Shown here: positions 16,469-25,792 of the stretch, piece by piece
Layout of the letters: each line of letters starts with the position of its first letter
Numbering within the stretch: position 1 is the first letter of the stretch
Assembly (NCBI RefSeq): GCF_030408035.1
Contig: NZ_JASDCF010000031.1
Location: 1 to 33,924, forward strand
Length of the DNA stretch: 33,924 bases
Direction of reading: 5' to 3'
Source of the DNA: Psychrobacter sp. APC 3426
GTDB taxonomy: Bacteria > Pseudomonadota > Gammaproteobacteria > Pseudomonadales > Moraxellaceae
Program-made: the position numbers and the translations under genes
Notes under the pieces: model-generated
Databases searched by the model: none
What the model was told of the DNA's origin: nothing
Seen by the model: only the letters and a program-made list of their open reading frames with translations

Positions 16469-17158
16469 TTATGCATCAATCAGCCACCCTTGCTGCGTCG
16501 CATGTTTGATGCTTTTTGCTAGCCAATTATGAATACTGGGAAAGCTATCCTTAATAAATGCATGTGCGCCAGCCACCTGCGTGCGCGTAACGCCTAACGC
16601 TATCCACGTTTTTCCTTCAGTATTTAGATTCAGCAAAAATGGCAATAAACGATCCACCACTCTCAGTAGCTCAGCTTCTTTACTATCTCCAGTCTCTTGT
16701 TCCTCCCAGACCTCATTCAAGTGAGCAATGCCGTTACCACGCTCTGCTTGCAGACGCGCAATACCCTGACGCTCTTCAATATGCGCTGTGCTACGCGTCT
16801 TGGCATATAGAAATGTGTCACCCGCATCAATCTCACCAAGATCATGCACCAGTGCCATCTTTAGCAGTTTTTCATGACTGACATCCAGCTCAAACAACTC
16901 AGCGATTGACCAACATGCCATCGCTAAATGCCAAGAATGCTCGGCAGAGTTTTCTTGGCGAGTGGTTCCTGTGACATAGCTACGTCGATTAACACGTTTT
17001 AGGGCGTCTAATTCTAATAAAAAATGCGTCACATCCTCTATATCAACTGTTGAAGCGAGCGTTTGATTGGTTAAGGAACTATCATTCAAAGGCGCATCGA
17101 TTGAAGACATGCTTTTTAAAGGTGCATCGCTTAAAGAAGTAGAGTTGGTTGGTGTCAT
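16469..17158 (-). CDS. HD-domain phosphohydrolase (YfbR/HDDC2-like 5'-deoxynucleotidase)
   Basis: A 229-residue metal-dependent phosphohydrolase. The metal-binding residues are in ENSAEHSWHLA (His74) and LVHDLGEIDAGD (His105-Asp106), and the layout fits the HDDC2/YfbR branch that removes phosphate from deoxynucleoside monophosphates. The catalytic domain starts near residue 40. The first 38 residues are a Ser/Thr/Pro-rich tail containing two similar blocks (SLSDAPLKSM and SSIDAPLNDS), with no counterpart in the family that I know. Met17 is a possible shorter start. Confidence 0.85.
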   Translation of the reverse strand: MTPTNSTSLSDAPLKSMSSIDAPLNDSSLTNQTLASTVDIEDVTHFLLELDALKRVNRRSYVTGTTRQENSAEHSWHLAMACWSIAELFELDVSHEKLLKMALVHDLGEIDAGDTFLYAKTRSTAHIEERQGIARLQAERGNGIAHLNEVWEEQETGDSKEAELLRVVDRLLPFLLNLNTEGKTWIALGVTRTQVAGAHAFIKDSFPSIHNWLAKSIKHATQQGWLIDA

Positions 17159-17264
17159 CGTTTTCTCTAATATGGCTAATAAGTTTTATAGCGCTCTATT
17201 CACGCGGTGACGGCTATTATGATAGCTAAATGACTTAAGTCTCTATCTTGCCTTATTTAATTGG

Positions 17265-17840
17265 CTATTTAATCAAATTGCTGATGGTTTTAAACGCAGG
17301 GTCTTTGCTACTACGGCACAGCTCAAACAAGATAGACTCAACGGTGCTAATCACCCCGCCAGCGCGGCGAATACGGCGAATCGCTTGTTTCTTATCATAA
17401 GGAAAGCGCGAGCCAACCGCGTCGCCAATGATAACCGGTTGCATACCATTGTCTAGCAAGTCAAGCGCCGTTTGCATGACACAAACGTGGGCCTCAGCGC
17501 CAAACAATAAAACAATGCTACGGTTCTGCTGGGCTAAGTGATGCCATGAATCATCATTGTCACAAGCGCTAAACGTCACCTTTTCAAAACTCTTGCTATT
17601 ACTCTCTTCCAATATCTCACGTATCTCAGGTATGGTGTCACCAAGTCCTTTTTTGTACTGCTCGTTGAGCATGATAGGAACGTCTAGTGCTTGCAAACCC
17701 TTTATGAGAGTGACTGTTTTTTTGACGATATTTTCATAGTCATAGATATGTGGGGTAAGGCGTTCTTGAACATCGATAATCATCGCTTGGGTATTTTCAC
17801 GGGCGATGCGATAAGTGCGATCGGTAATCATAGTAGACAT
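17265..17840 (-). CDS. Isochorismatase-fold cysteine hydrolase
   Basis: A 191-residue hydrolase of the isochorismatase/nicotinamidase superfamily. The catalytic triad appears as Asp23 (AMIIDVQERL), Lys87 (SFEKVTFSA) and Cys120 (GAEAHVCVMQTALDLL). It is closest in style to YcaC-like cysteine hydrolases of unknown substrate; I see no nicotinamidase-specific metal ligands (DxHxxxH), so I do not call it PncA. AGGAG is seven bases before the ATG at 17838-17840. It is a single gene just left of the DarT-NADAR cassette and reads in the same direction. Confidence 0.88.
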   Translation of the reverse strand: MSTMITDRTYRIARENTQAMIIDVQERLTPHIYDYENIVKKTVTLIKGLQALDVPIMLNEQYKKGLGDTIPEIREILEESNSKSFEKVTFSACDNDDSWHHLAQQNRSIVLLFGAEAHVCVMQTALDLLDNGMQPVIIGDAVGSRFPYDKKQAIRRIRRAGGVISTVESILFELCRSSKDPAFKTISNLIK

Positions 17841-17998
17841 AGTACACTCCTTGTACGACTGACATTGATAGCTAGATTATAGTTTTAACTTATATTGTCT
17901 TTATTAAACTGGCTTTATTCGCTCAACTCTCATTTAGTCATATATTTCTGAGGGCGTCAATGGACATGGTTTTTTAATACCAACTGCTTTAAGAGGTT

Positions 17999-18691
17999 TC
18001 AATCAAACAAATCCTGCATTTCACCTTTACTGTATTTGAAGCTGGTGACTAATTTTAGAAACTCTTTTTTATTAGGAATACTATCACTATCTTCTAATAT
18101 TTTATTTCGTCTCAGTGCAACGTATAATGCAATAGCATTTGCTTGACAGCTAAAAGATTTCTTTGGATTAAACTCAATATCTGTAAAGGCATCATATTCT
18201 AACACTTGATTTTTAAGTTCACTATTCAAGTTCAACACGTTTAAATACAACCAATTATAAAAAGCAGTTTTTGGTTCAATACCCCATCTATCACCTTTAT
18301 GCTCGAAAGCGACAACATCACCTGAATTTTTTAGCCTTTCATCTCTTTTAGCTTCTAATGAACTTTTATATCGAATATCATCATAAGGCCCTCCTTCTTG
18401 AAACACCTTTGATGACTGATAAAGACTCTCGACACTAGCTTTGTGACCATTGAGAAGATCAATTTGAAGATTGAAAGCACTAAGCATAATACCTAATTCA
18501 GACTCAGATTTAGAGGATATCTCTAATACACTTTTATTAGGATATTTTTCTTTAAAAGCGCAGTGAAGCGACTCGACTGATTTTTTCTTTTGTGCCACAC
18601 TGAACCCAGCAAACCATTCAAAATCTAAGTTTTCAACAACAACTAACTCTTCATTTGAACTACCAGGTATAAATACTGGACGATTAGCCAT
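17999..18691 (-). CDS. DarT1-associated NADAR-family antitoxin (ADP-ribosyl-guanine hydrolase)
   Basis: I read this 230-residue protein as the NADAR antitoxin that pairs with DarT1 toxins and removes ADP-ribose from guanine bases. Family-like segments are RPVFIPG (4-10), EWFAGFSVAQKKKSVESLH (25-43), SVESLYQSSKVF (86-97, like the SEHxxQAxKF motif of YbiA-type NADAR), EAKRDERLK (113-121), EPKTAFYNWLY (139-149) and EYDAFTDIEFNPKKS (165-179). The start overlaps the toxin stop by eight bases, with AAGGAGA ahead of it, so the pair is translated together. The gene is AT-rich like its partner and unlike flanking genes. The assignment comes from remembered family patterns plus gene pairing; the direct biochemical role is inferred. 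Confidence 0.75.
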   Translation of the reverse strand: MANRPVFIPGSSNEELVVVENLDFEWFAGFSVAQKKKSVESLHCAFKEKYPNKSVLEISSKSESELGIMLSAFNLQIDLLNGHKASVESLYQSSKVFQEGGPYDDIRYKSSLEAKRDERLKNSGDVVAFEHKGDRWGIEPKTAFYNWLYLNVLNLNSELKNQVLEYDAFTDIEFNPKKSFSCQANAIALYVALRRNKILEDSDSIPNKKEFLKLVTSFKYSKGEMQDLFD

Positions 18692-20222
18692 CTCTATATC
18701 TCCTTTTATCGAATACTATATCATTCTCAGTAACCTTATAGCCAAGCTCTCTAACCCAGTTAAGGCTCTCATCTTGATGATGAATATATATTTCTTCGAT
18801 GAAATCGACCGGAATATCACTTAAGTATAGTATCTCTGCTTGGTTGTCATAAGTATAAGTTGGTAACGATTTACCTATAGGCGACTCAAACATCTCTAAA
18901 AAAGCATTACACGTCATTCTTTCATCAATAGATAAATTTCTCACCTTATTAGATGCCGCATTCGTATGACAAAAAACTGCTTTATTAAGGTAATTAAAAT
19001 CTTTAATTCTATTTGATATGCATCGCTCTCTACCGTATAAAAGTGAAGGTGAAATTTTAAGCACTACCCAATCTTCATTGCCAGTTTGTTTTCTATATTT
19101 GTAGAACATTTTAAAGTTTGGATGGCTGAATGATAGTGAAATAGAGTCTAAAATACCATCTAGCCTCATCTGATCATTAAACGTATATTTAAGACTCATC
19201 TTGTTAAGGTTTGTTCTTGTTAAGACACCATATTCCAAGATAGATGCTAAGTTCGACTTATGTGTAAAATGATATATGGAACTAATATTCTTGCGCTTAT
19301 TCTCATCAAAAGCTATTCGACCTGCCAACTCTGACCATATTGATATATACAACCTCTCATCAACCTGTGGAAACTTTGATTTAAAATACTTATCAATACA
19401 TTTTATAGCTGGATATTCTTTTCTATTTGATAAATAGAAACGTATCTTTAAGAAGTCAATTAAATACCCATCTATTTCTTTTATGTAATGAGAAACATCT
19501 TCAAAATAATGCGGCTTTTGAGTCCTTTCTCTTTCAGCTCTTTCTCTTTCAGCTCTTTCTCTTTCAACCCTTTCTCTTTCAACCCTTTCTCTTTCAACCC
19601 TTTCTCTTTCAGCTCTTTCTCTTTCAGCTCTTTCTCTTTCAGCTCTTTCTCTTTCAACCCTTTCTCTTTCAACCCTTTCTCTTTCAACCCTTTCTCTTTC
19701 AACCCTTTCTCTTTCAACCCTTTCTCTTTCAACCCTTTCTCTTGTAGCTTTTTCTCTTCTGATCTTACTGTACTCATGGTTGATAATATATTTTTCTTCT
19801 TTAGGAGAAAAAAAACCAGATTTACTACTTTTTTTTATAACTAGATGAGATATTTCTTCGTATCGACCAGCCTCTTTGAAGTTATCAACTATTGATGTAA
19901 CATCTTCATCAATACCGTCTAAACCCATACTCTTAATAGACTTGTTAATATCATCAATGTCATCTAACTCAGATAACCAAACTAAATGTTCTTTCTGCTT
20001 TTTAAGAATATTTCTTTTTGATTCTATAATATATTTTTCAGTCCTCTCTTCAAAATCTTTATTAAACTCATCTATATTTTCACTCAGTTCATAAAGGAAT
20101 TTATTAGTTTCATCTTTAGCTTCTTTAGCAAATCTGATAGCAGATCTCACATCTTCAGATTTTGATGTTGAAGTAAAAAACCATACAACAATAAAGACAA
20201 TAATTATTAAAAAAATTTCCAT
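18684..20222 (-). CDS. darT: DarT1-like ADP-ribosyltransferase toxin with membrane anchor and Glu/Arg repeats
   Basis: A 512-residue protein. The C-terminal part (about 312-485) resembles DarT (DUF4433): IYHFTHKSNLASIL (316-329, NAD-binding HxTxxxNL pattern), the DQMRLDGI segment with Arg353, and NQAEILYLSDIP (460-471) with Glu463 in the catalytic position. DarT enzymes use NAD+ to ADP-ribosylate DNA bases; the adjacent NADAR partner points to the DarT1, guanine-modifying branch. Ahead of the fold are a hydrophobic N-terminal segment (3-17), a charged region likely to form coiled coil (about 22-90), 15 tandem five-residue Glu/Arg repeats (160-234) and an unassigned helical stretch (241-311). 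The catalytic part alone would be a normal DarT; the 310-residue front is unusual. AT-rich, and placed behind the fadBA terminator, it looks acquired. Confidence 0.75.
   Translation of the reverse strand: MEIFLIIIVFIVVWFFTSTSKSEDVRSAIRFAKEAKDETNKFLYELSENIDEFNKDFEERTEKYIIESKRNILKKQKEHLVWLSELDDIDDINKSIKSMGLDGIDEDVTSIVDNFKEAGRYEEISHLVIKKSSKSGFFSPKEEKYIINHEYSKIRREKATRERVERERVERERVERERVERERVERERVERERAERERAERERAERERVERERVERERVERERAERERAERERTQKPHYFEDVSHYIKEIDGYLIDFLKIRFYLSNRKEYPAIKCIDKYFKSKFPQVDERLYISIWSELAGRIAFDENKRKNISSIYHFTHKSNLASILEYGVLTRTNLNKMSLKYTFNDQMRLDGILDSISLSFSHPNFKMFYKYRKQTGNEDWVVLKISPSLLYGRERCISNRIKDFNYLNKAVFCHTNAASNKVRNLSIDERMTCNAFLEMFESPIGKSLPTYTYDNQAEILYLSDIPVDFIEEIYIHHQDESLNWVRELGYKVTENDIVFDKRRYRDG
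19524..19742 (-). repeat. 15-bp tandem repeat encoding ERERV/ERERA
   Basis: About 14.6 copies of a 15-base unit lie head to tail inside the DarT-like gene (plus-strand unit CTTTCTCTTTCAACC or ...CAGCT). The two unit types encode Val or Ala at the fifth residue and occur in blocks, reading along the protein as V x6, A x3, V x3, A x2, then Thr. The unit length is a multiple of three, so copy loss or gain keeps the frame. No stop appears in several other frames, which creates long false open frames on both strands. Confidence 0.95.
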
Positions 20223-20251
20223 GAGAAACCTATAAACATATATCCATAAAA

Positions 20252-20280
20252 AATGCCTCTAACATTACGCTAGAGGCATT
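20252..20280 (-). terminator. Terminator of the fadBA operon
   Basis: AATGCCTCTA (20252-20261) pairs with TAGAGGCATT (20271-20280). On the minus strand it is followed by TTTTTTATGG. It separates fadA from the downstream DarT-NADAR pair, which therefore needs its own promoter or read-through. Confidence 0.8.
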
Positions 20281-20321
20281 CGGTTTACAAGATATTCAGA
20301 AAAATAGTTTACTTTTATTGA

Positions 20322-21545
<1,224 letters not shown>

Positions 21546-21720
21546 CTATAATCGTCAGCCTTGCTACCAGTACGATGTGTATCTTGGCAGGCAATCTGAC
21601 TGCATTGACCTGCTATTGAACCGACTAAAACGGTACGTCTGCTGTTCACGCTATCGATATAGCCATTGCTATCCGTCTAGCTAGCAAACGCACCACACTT
21701 ATCCTAATACGGTATATTTA

Positions 21721-23880
21721 TTACGCTGTTGCGTAAAAAGTCTCGCCTGCTGCTGCCATGTCGCGAATCTTTTGCGGGGCTTCATAGGCTTTGCCAAGAT
21801 GTGCGTACTTTTCACACAGTGCCAAGTAGTTATCTAGACCCATTTGGTCGATATAACGGCAAGGACCACCGCGGAATGGCGGGAAACCAACGCCCATAAT
21901 CATCGCCATATCGGCTTCAGATGGCGTGCTAACGATGTTGTCTTCTAGGCAGCGTACGGTCTCATTACAGAAAGCCAGCATGGTGCGGTCGATGATGGTT
22001 TGATCATCAAACGTTTGCTTGTCGCTATCTGTCGTGGTTTTGAGTAGCTCGTAAGTGGCTTCGTCAGCGACTTTTTTCGGCTTGCCGCGCTTATCGGTTT
22101 CATACTTATAGAAACCAACGCCGTTTTTCTGACCTAGGCGCTCGTTCTCATATAAATGCTGAATCGCACCTTTATAGTCAGGCTTCATGCGGTCAGGGAA
22201 ACCTTCTGCCATCACTTCTGCACCATGTACGCCCGTGTCTAGACCGACCACGTCGATTAGGTAAGCAGGACCCATCGGCCAGCCGAATTTTTCCATGACT
22301 TTATCGACATGGACGAAATCAGCGCCTTCTTTCAATAGCAAATCAAATGCGCCAAAGTATGGGAACAATACACGGTTGACTAGGAAACCTGGGCAATCGT
22401 TAACCACGACAGGCACTTTACCCATTTTAGAGGCTAAGGCAACAGTCGTCGCGATTGCTTCTTCAGAAGATTTCTCACCGCGGATAACTTCAACCAATGG
22501 CATACGATGTACTGGGTTAAAGAAATGCATACCAACGAAGTTTTCTGGACGCTCAAGCGCTTCGGCTAAGAACGTAATAGAGATCGTTGAGGTGTTTGAT
22601 GCTAGGATACAATCGTCCTTTACCAGACCTTCTACTTCTTTTAGTACCGCACGCTTGACGTTTGGATTTTCTACCACCGCTTCGATAACGATGTCAGTCT
22701 CAGCAAAATCACCATAGTTCAAAGTAGGACGGATACGGCTGAGCGTTTCACCCATTTTGGCTGGGGTCATCTTTTTGCGTTCAACCATTTTGCCAAGTAG
22801 CTTGCTGGCTTCGCCCATACCAAGGTCTAATTGCTCAGACTTGATGTCTTTCATAATAATTGGCAAGCCTTTGCTGGCTGCCTGATAAGCGATACCGCCG
22901 CCCATGATACCAGCGCCAAGTACTGCCGCTTCATTGATTTCATGCGCTTTTTTGCTGTGCTGCTTCGCTAGCTTCTTAACCAATTGGTCATTCAAGAACA
23001 GACCAACCAAGCTTTCTGCTTGTGGGGTCTTCGCCGCTTTTGCAAAGTAAGTTGCTTCGACTTCGATTGCTTTATCACGTGGCAGATTCACATGCTTTTC
23101 AATCGCTTCAATCGCAATTGCTGGTGCTGGATACTGCTTAGGATTTGCTTTGGCAAAAATCATACCTTTGGCACTGTTGAATGCCATCGCTTGCTCAAGC
23201 TGATTTAGCTTAACAGGTGCGAGCTTCTCTTCACGCTTCGCTTGCCAATCAAGCTCACCTGAGATACATTTTTTGACTAGGTCAATCGCTGCATCTTGCA
23301 AGTCATCTGCAGCAACAGTTGCGTCAACCAAGCCTAATTTTAAAGCTTCTAAGGCTTTTTTAGGCTTACCAGTAGCAATGAGCTCAAGCGCGTTATCGAT
23401 ACCAATCACACGTGTACTACGAACCGTACCACCAAATCCTGGGAAGATACCCAACTGAGTTTCTGGTAGACCAATAATCGCTTTGTCGCTCATGACGCGA
23501 TATTCACAAACCAAGGTCATCTCGCAACCACCGCCAAGCGCTGCGCCATTGATAGCGGCTACTTTAGGAAATGGCAGATCTTCAAAGCGGTTAAATGTGT
23601 CATTAATACTAACCACCCAATCTTTAATCTCACTTTCTGGGTTTTTAAAAGAACCAACGAATTCAGTAATATCAGCACCAGCGATAAACACGCCTTTGCT
23701 TGATGTCACGATAAGACCTTTTACGTCATCGGCTTTTTCTAAAGCACTGACCGCTTCGCCAAATTGCTTATTGGTCTCAGCATCAAACTTGTTCACGCTC
23801 TCATTTTCGGCGTTGTACTGCATGTTGGCGATGCCATCTTCTAGCATTGTCACCGTGATGCGATTTCCTTGATATACCAT
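21721..23880 (-). CDS. fadB: Fatty acid oxidation complex alpha subunit (enoyl-CoA hydratase / 3-hydroxyacyl-CoA dehydrogenase)
   Basis: A 719-residue multifunctional enzyme. The N-terminal crotonase domain has [11 protein letters not shown] (Glu120) and [14 protein letters not shown] (Glu140) as the catalytic glutamates of hydration. The dehydrogenase Rossmann motif is [10 protein letters not shown] (320-329), followed by NTSTISI and [14 protein letters not shown] with the catalytic His. It forms an alpha2-beta2 complex with FadA in the cytosol. Length and order are normal. AAGGAG lies a few bases upstream of the ATG at 23878-23880. Confidence 0.97.
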   Translation of the reverse strand: MVYQGNRITVTMLEDGIANMQYNAENESVNKFDAETNKQFGEAVSALEKADDVKGLIVTSSKGVFIAGADITEFVGSFKNPESEIKDWVVSINDTFNRFEDLPFPKVAAINGAALGGGCEMTLVCEYRVMSDKAIIGLPETQLGIFPGFGGTVRSTRVIGIDNALELIATGKPKKALEALKLGLVDATVAADDLQDAAIDLVKKCISGELDWQAKREEKLAPVKLNQLEQAMAFNSAKGMIFAKANPKQYPAPAIAIEAIEKHVNLPRDKAIEVEATYFAKAAKTPQAESLVGLFLNDQLVKKLAKQHSKKAHEINEAAVLGAGIMGGGIAYQAASKGLPIIMKDIKSEQLDLGMGEASKLLGKMVERKKMTPAKMGETLSRIRPTLNYGDFAETDIVIEAVVENPNVKRAVLKEVEGLVKDDCILASNTSTISITFLAEALERPENFVGMHFFNPVHRMPLVEVIRGEKSSEEAIATTVALASKMGKVPVVVNDCPGFLVNRVLFPYFGAFDLLLKEGADFVHVDKVMEKFGWPMGPAYLIDVVGLDTGVHGAEVMAEGFPDRMKPDYKGAIQHLYENERLGQKNGVGFYKYETDKRGKPKKVADEATYELLKTTTDSDKQTFDDQTIIDRTMLAFCNETVRCLEDNIVSTPSEADMAMIMGVGFPPFRGGPCRYIDQMGLDNYLALCEKYAHLGKAYEAPQKIRDMAAAGETFYATA

Positions 23881-24569
23881 TTGAAACTCCTTGCTATATA
23901 ACGAAAGCTACGTCTTAGATTAAAATAAATAGCCAGTTATTGTTAGTAAAACGGGTAATAGCACTGTGCGCCTGCAATGTCATGAAGACAATCACATAAC
24001 TGGCGTACAAGTGAAGATATCTTTATTATCCAGCGCTCAACATTTATGCATAATGTGCATAAGCTCATACATAAAACTGATGCATAAACACCTATGGCGC
24101 TTTATTTATATACTGCTGTTGCAGGTACTGATATTAAAAGTGCTGACTAAGATATGGTGCAATTACTGCTCGTGATGAGTGAATAATGGCCGTAGAACCA
24201 CTTACTCGCTGCATCAGACCATTTCTACGCCAATTAGTGTAGGGGATTATGCCCCTCACTGTCACAAGCTAATACCATACTCGCAAGTCACTCTTAAGTC
24301 GATAGTAACCCTTTACCTAACGGCCAACGTGCTTTAAGTGACTGGTTGCATACTGAGCTACTTACACTCTTATCAGAACACATCACATCGCTAAGTTAAA
24401 TCAGCAATACGTAACGAGGGCTTGTTGCATTATGTCGCGCTTTTCTGACAGTCTCTTTAACATTAAATTATTAAAAATATGTCATTGATGATATCTGCCA
24501 CATAAGGAATATAATCTATCATGCTACACTAACGGTATTTTTCTTATATCCCTTATAAATGGTTGGATT
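23881..24569. other. Long divergent intergenic region between fadB and ispA
   Basis: About 690 bases with no supported gene; a 69-codon frame at 23966-24175 lacks a ribosome-binding site. It holds the palindrome listed at 24044, a small hairpin AGGGG/CCCCT near 24241-24257, and a consensus -10 element TATAAT at 24510-24515, with TTGATG 19 bases before it, as a possible ispA promoter. Confidence 0.55.
24044..24062. promoter_or_regulatory. Palindromic operator-like site upstream of fadBA
   Basis: TTATGCA and TGCATAA are perfect inverted repeats with a five-base spacer (TAATG), and one more half-site TGCATAA occurs at 24081-24087. It lies about 165 bases before fadB. The form suits a dimeric repressor such as a TetR or GntR family protein; no matching regulator gene is in the window. 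Confidence 0.4.
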
Positions 24570-25751
24570 ATGACTGTCTCTCCTACTCCTCGCGTGATGT
24601 CTTTTAATAGCTTTAATAGCAGTGTTAATAATAACACTGACCACGATTTCAGTAATAAAACAGAGCAATTTCATCACGCCGTGCGTGCGCAACTCGCACA
24701 AGATATTGATGTGCTGTTTGCTTATGCCGAGCTACCAAGTCCACTGATTGATGCCTGCCGTTATGTGATGACCGGTCAAGGTAAGTTGGTACGCCCCTTA
24801 TTGGTCGCCAGCGCCTTTGACAGTGTCAATCAGAGCAATACGAATGGTCACTTTAATGACAATATCAATAACAGCAATGCTGATAACAATATTAATAACA
24901 TTGCTAGCAATAACAATGAAAGCGCTGATGATGAGCACCTTGATAAAGAAGTCAATCAAAATGGAGCCAATCAAAACAACGATTTAGAGTCGCTATTAGA
25001 AAATGACTCCGACTATGATATGGCGCGCCGTGCAGCATTAGCCGTAGAGCTTTTGCATACCTATTCATTGGTGCATGATGACTTGCCGTGTATGGACGAT
25101 GATGACCTGCGCCGTGGTCAGCCGACTGCCCATATCGTCTTTGAAGAATCAACCGCACTGCTGGCAGGTGACGTACTACAGACGCTCGCTTTTGAAGTGT
25201 TGACTGCAGAGCTGCCAACCTTTGCACCTTTTGACGCAGATATCGCAAGTCAGCTTATCGCGATATTTGCGCCGCGTGCCAGACGCATGGTTTCGGGTCA
25301 AATGCTCGACCTTAATGCCGAAGCCAGTACAGACATCACACAAAGCGACTTGGAAGCCATCCACCGTGACAAAACCGGTGCGCTCATTGAAGCAGCAATG
25401 CTGATGGGCGGTATCTGTGCAGGTGCAACAGCGCCACAGCGTATGGCACTACAAGAATGTGCGCAGCACATTGGTCTCGCCTTTCAGGTACAAGACGATA
25501 TTTTAGACGTCACCACCAGCACCGATACACTTGGCAAACCTGCTGGCAGCGATGAAAAGTTAGACAAATCTACCTACGTAAAATTGATGGGCGTTGAGCA
25601 GGCAACCAGCTATGCGCAATCTCTCTTTAATGACGGACGTGCAGCCATTATCCGTGAGTTAAGTAGTCGTGAGCTTAGCGGTAAAAAAGACAGCGCAAAC
25701 AATAACGCACTGTTGGCACTGATAGAATGGCTATGGTCACGTAAAAAGTAA
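24570..25751 (+). CDS. ispA: Polyprenyl (farnesyl/geranyl) diphosphate synthase with Asn-rich insertion
   Basis: A short-chain isoprenyl diphosphate synthase that condenses IPP with allylic diphosphates, usually to farnesyl diphosphate for ubiquinone and undecaprenyl synthesis. The first Asp-rich motif is DDLPCMDDDDLRRG (170-183), the second is QVQDDILD (306-313), and GKLVRPLL (71-78) binds IPP. At 393 residues it is about 90 longer than typical IspA. The excess is an N-terminal Asn/Ser stretch (11-30) and a 65-residue segment (about 85-150), very rich in Asn and acidic residues, inserted between two conserved helices. The frame is intact through it. The next gene, DUF72, starts 41 bases downstream, so they may share a transcript. 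Confidence 0.93.
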   Translation: MTVSPTPRVMSFNSFNSSVNNNTDHDFSNKTEQFHHAVRAQLAQDIDVLFAYAELPSPLIDACRYVMTGQGKLVRPLLVASAFDSVNQSNTNGHFNDNINNSNADNNINNIASNNNESADDEHLDKEVNQNGANQNNDLESLLENDSDYDMARRAALAVELLHTYSLVHDDLPCMDDDDLRRGQPTAHIVFEESTALLAGDVLQTLAFEVLTAELPTFAPFDADIASQLIAIFAPRARRMVSGQMLDLNAEASTDITQSDLEAIHRDKTGALIEAAMLMGGICAGATAPQRMALQECAQHIGLAFQVQDDILDVTTSTDTLGKPAGSDEKLDKSTYVKLMGVEQATSYAQSLFNDGRAAIIRELSSRELSGKKDSANNNALLALIEWLWSRKK

Positions 25752-25792
25752 GCTTATTAATGATAAATTAAAAATAGCAAAGGGTGGTCAAC

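Noticed and set aside
17265..17840. Nicotinamidase PncA
   Set aside because: The Cys hydrolase triad is present but the metal-binding DxHxxxH pattern of nicotinamidases is absent, and the genome uses NadV for nicotinamide.
17999..18691. DarG-type macrodomain antitoxin
   Set aside because: No macrodomain motifs are visible; the conserved segments fit the NADAR pattern instead.
19524..19742. CRISPR array
   Set aside because: The repeats are directly adjacent with no spacers and stay in a coding frame.
19427..19844. Long open frames over the repeat on the plus strand and in another minus frame (products rich in Phe/Leu/Asn/Ser or Lys/Glu/Leu)
   Set aside because: They exist only because a 15-bp repeat without stop codons is open in several frames; they lack ribosome-binding sites and family resemblance, while the minus frame kept here continues into a DarT domain.
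23966..24175. 69-codon frame between fadB and ispA
   Set aside because: Lacks a ribosome-binding site and overlaps the palindromic operator-like site.
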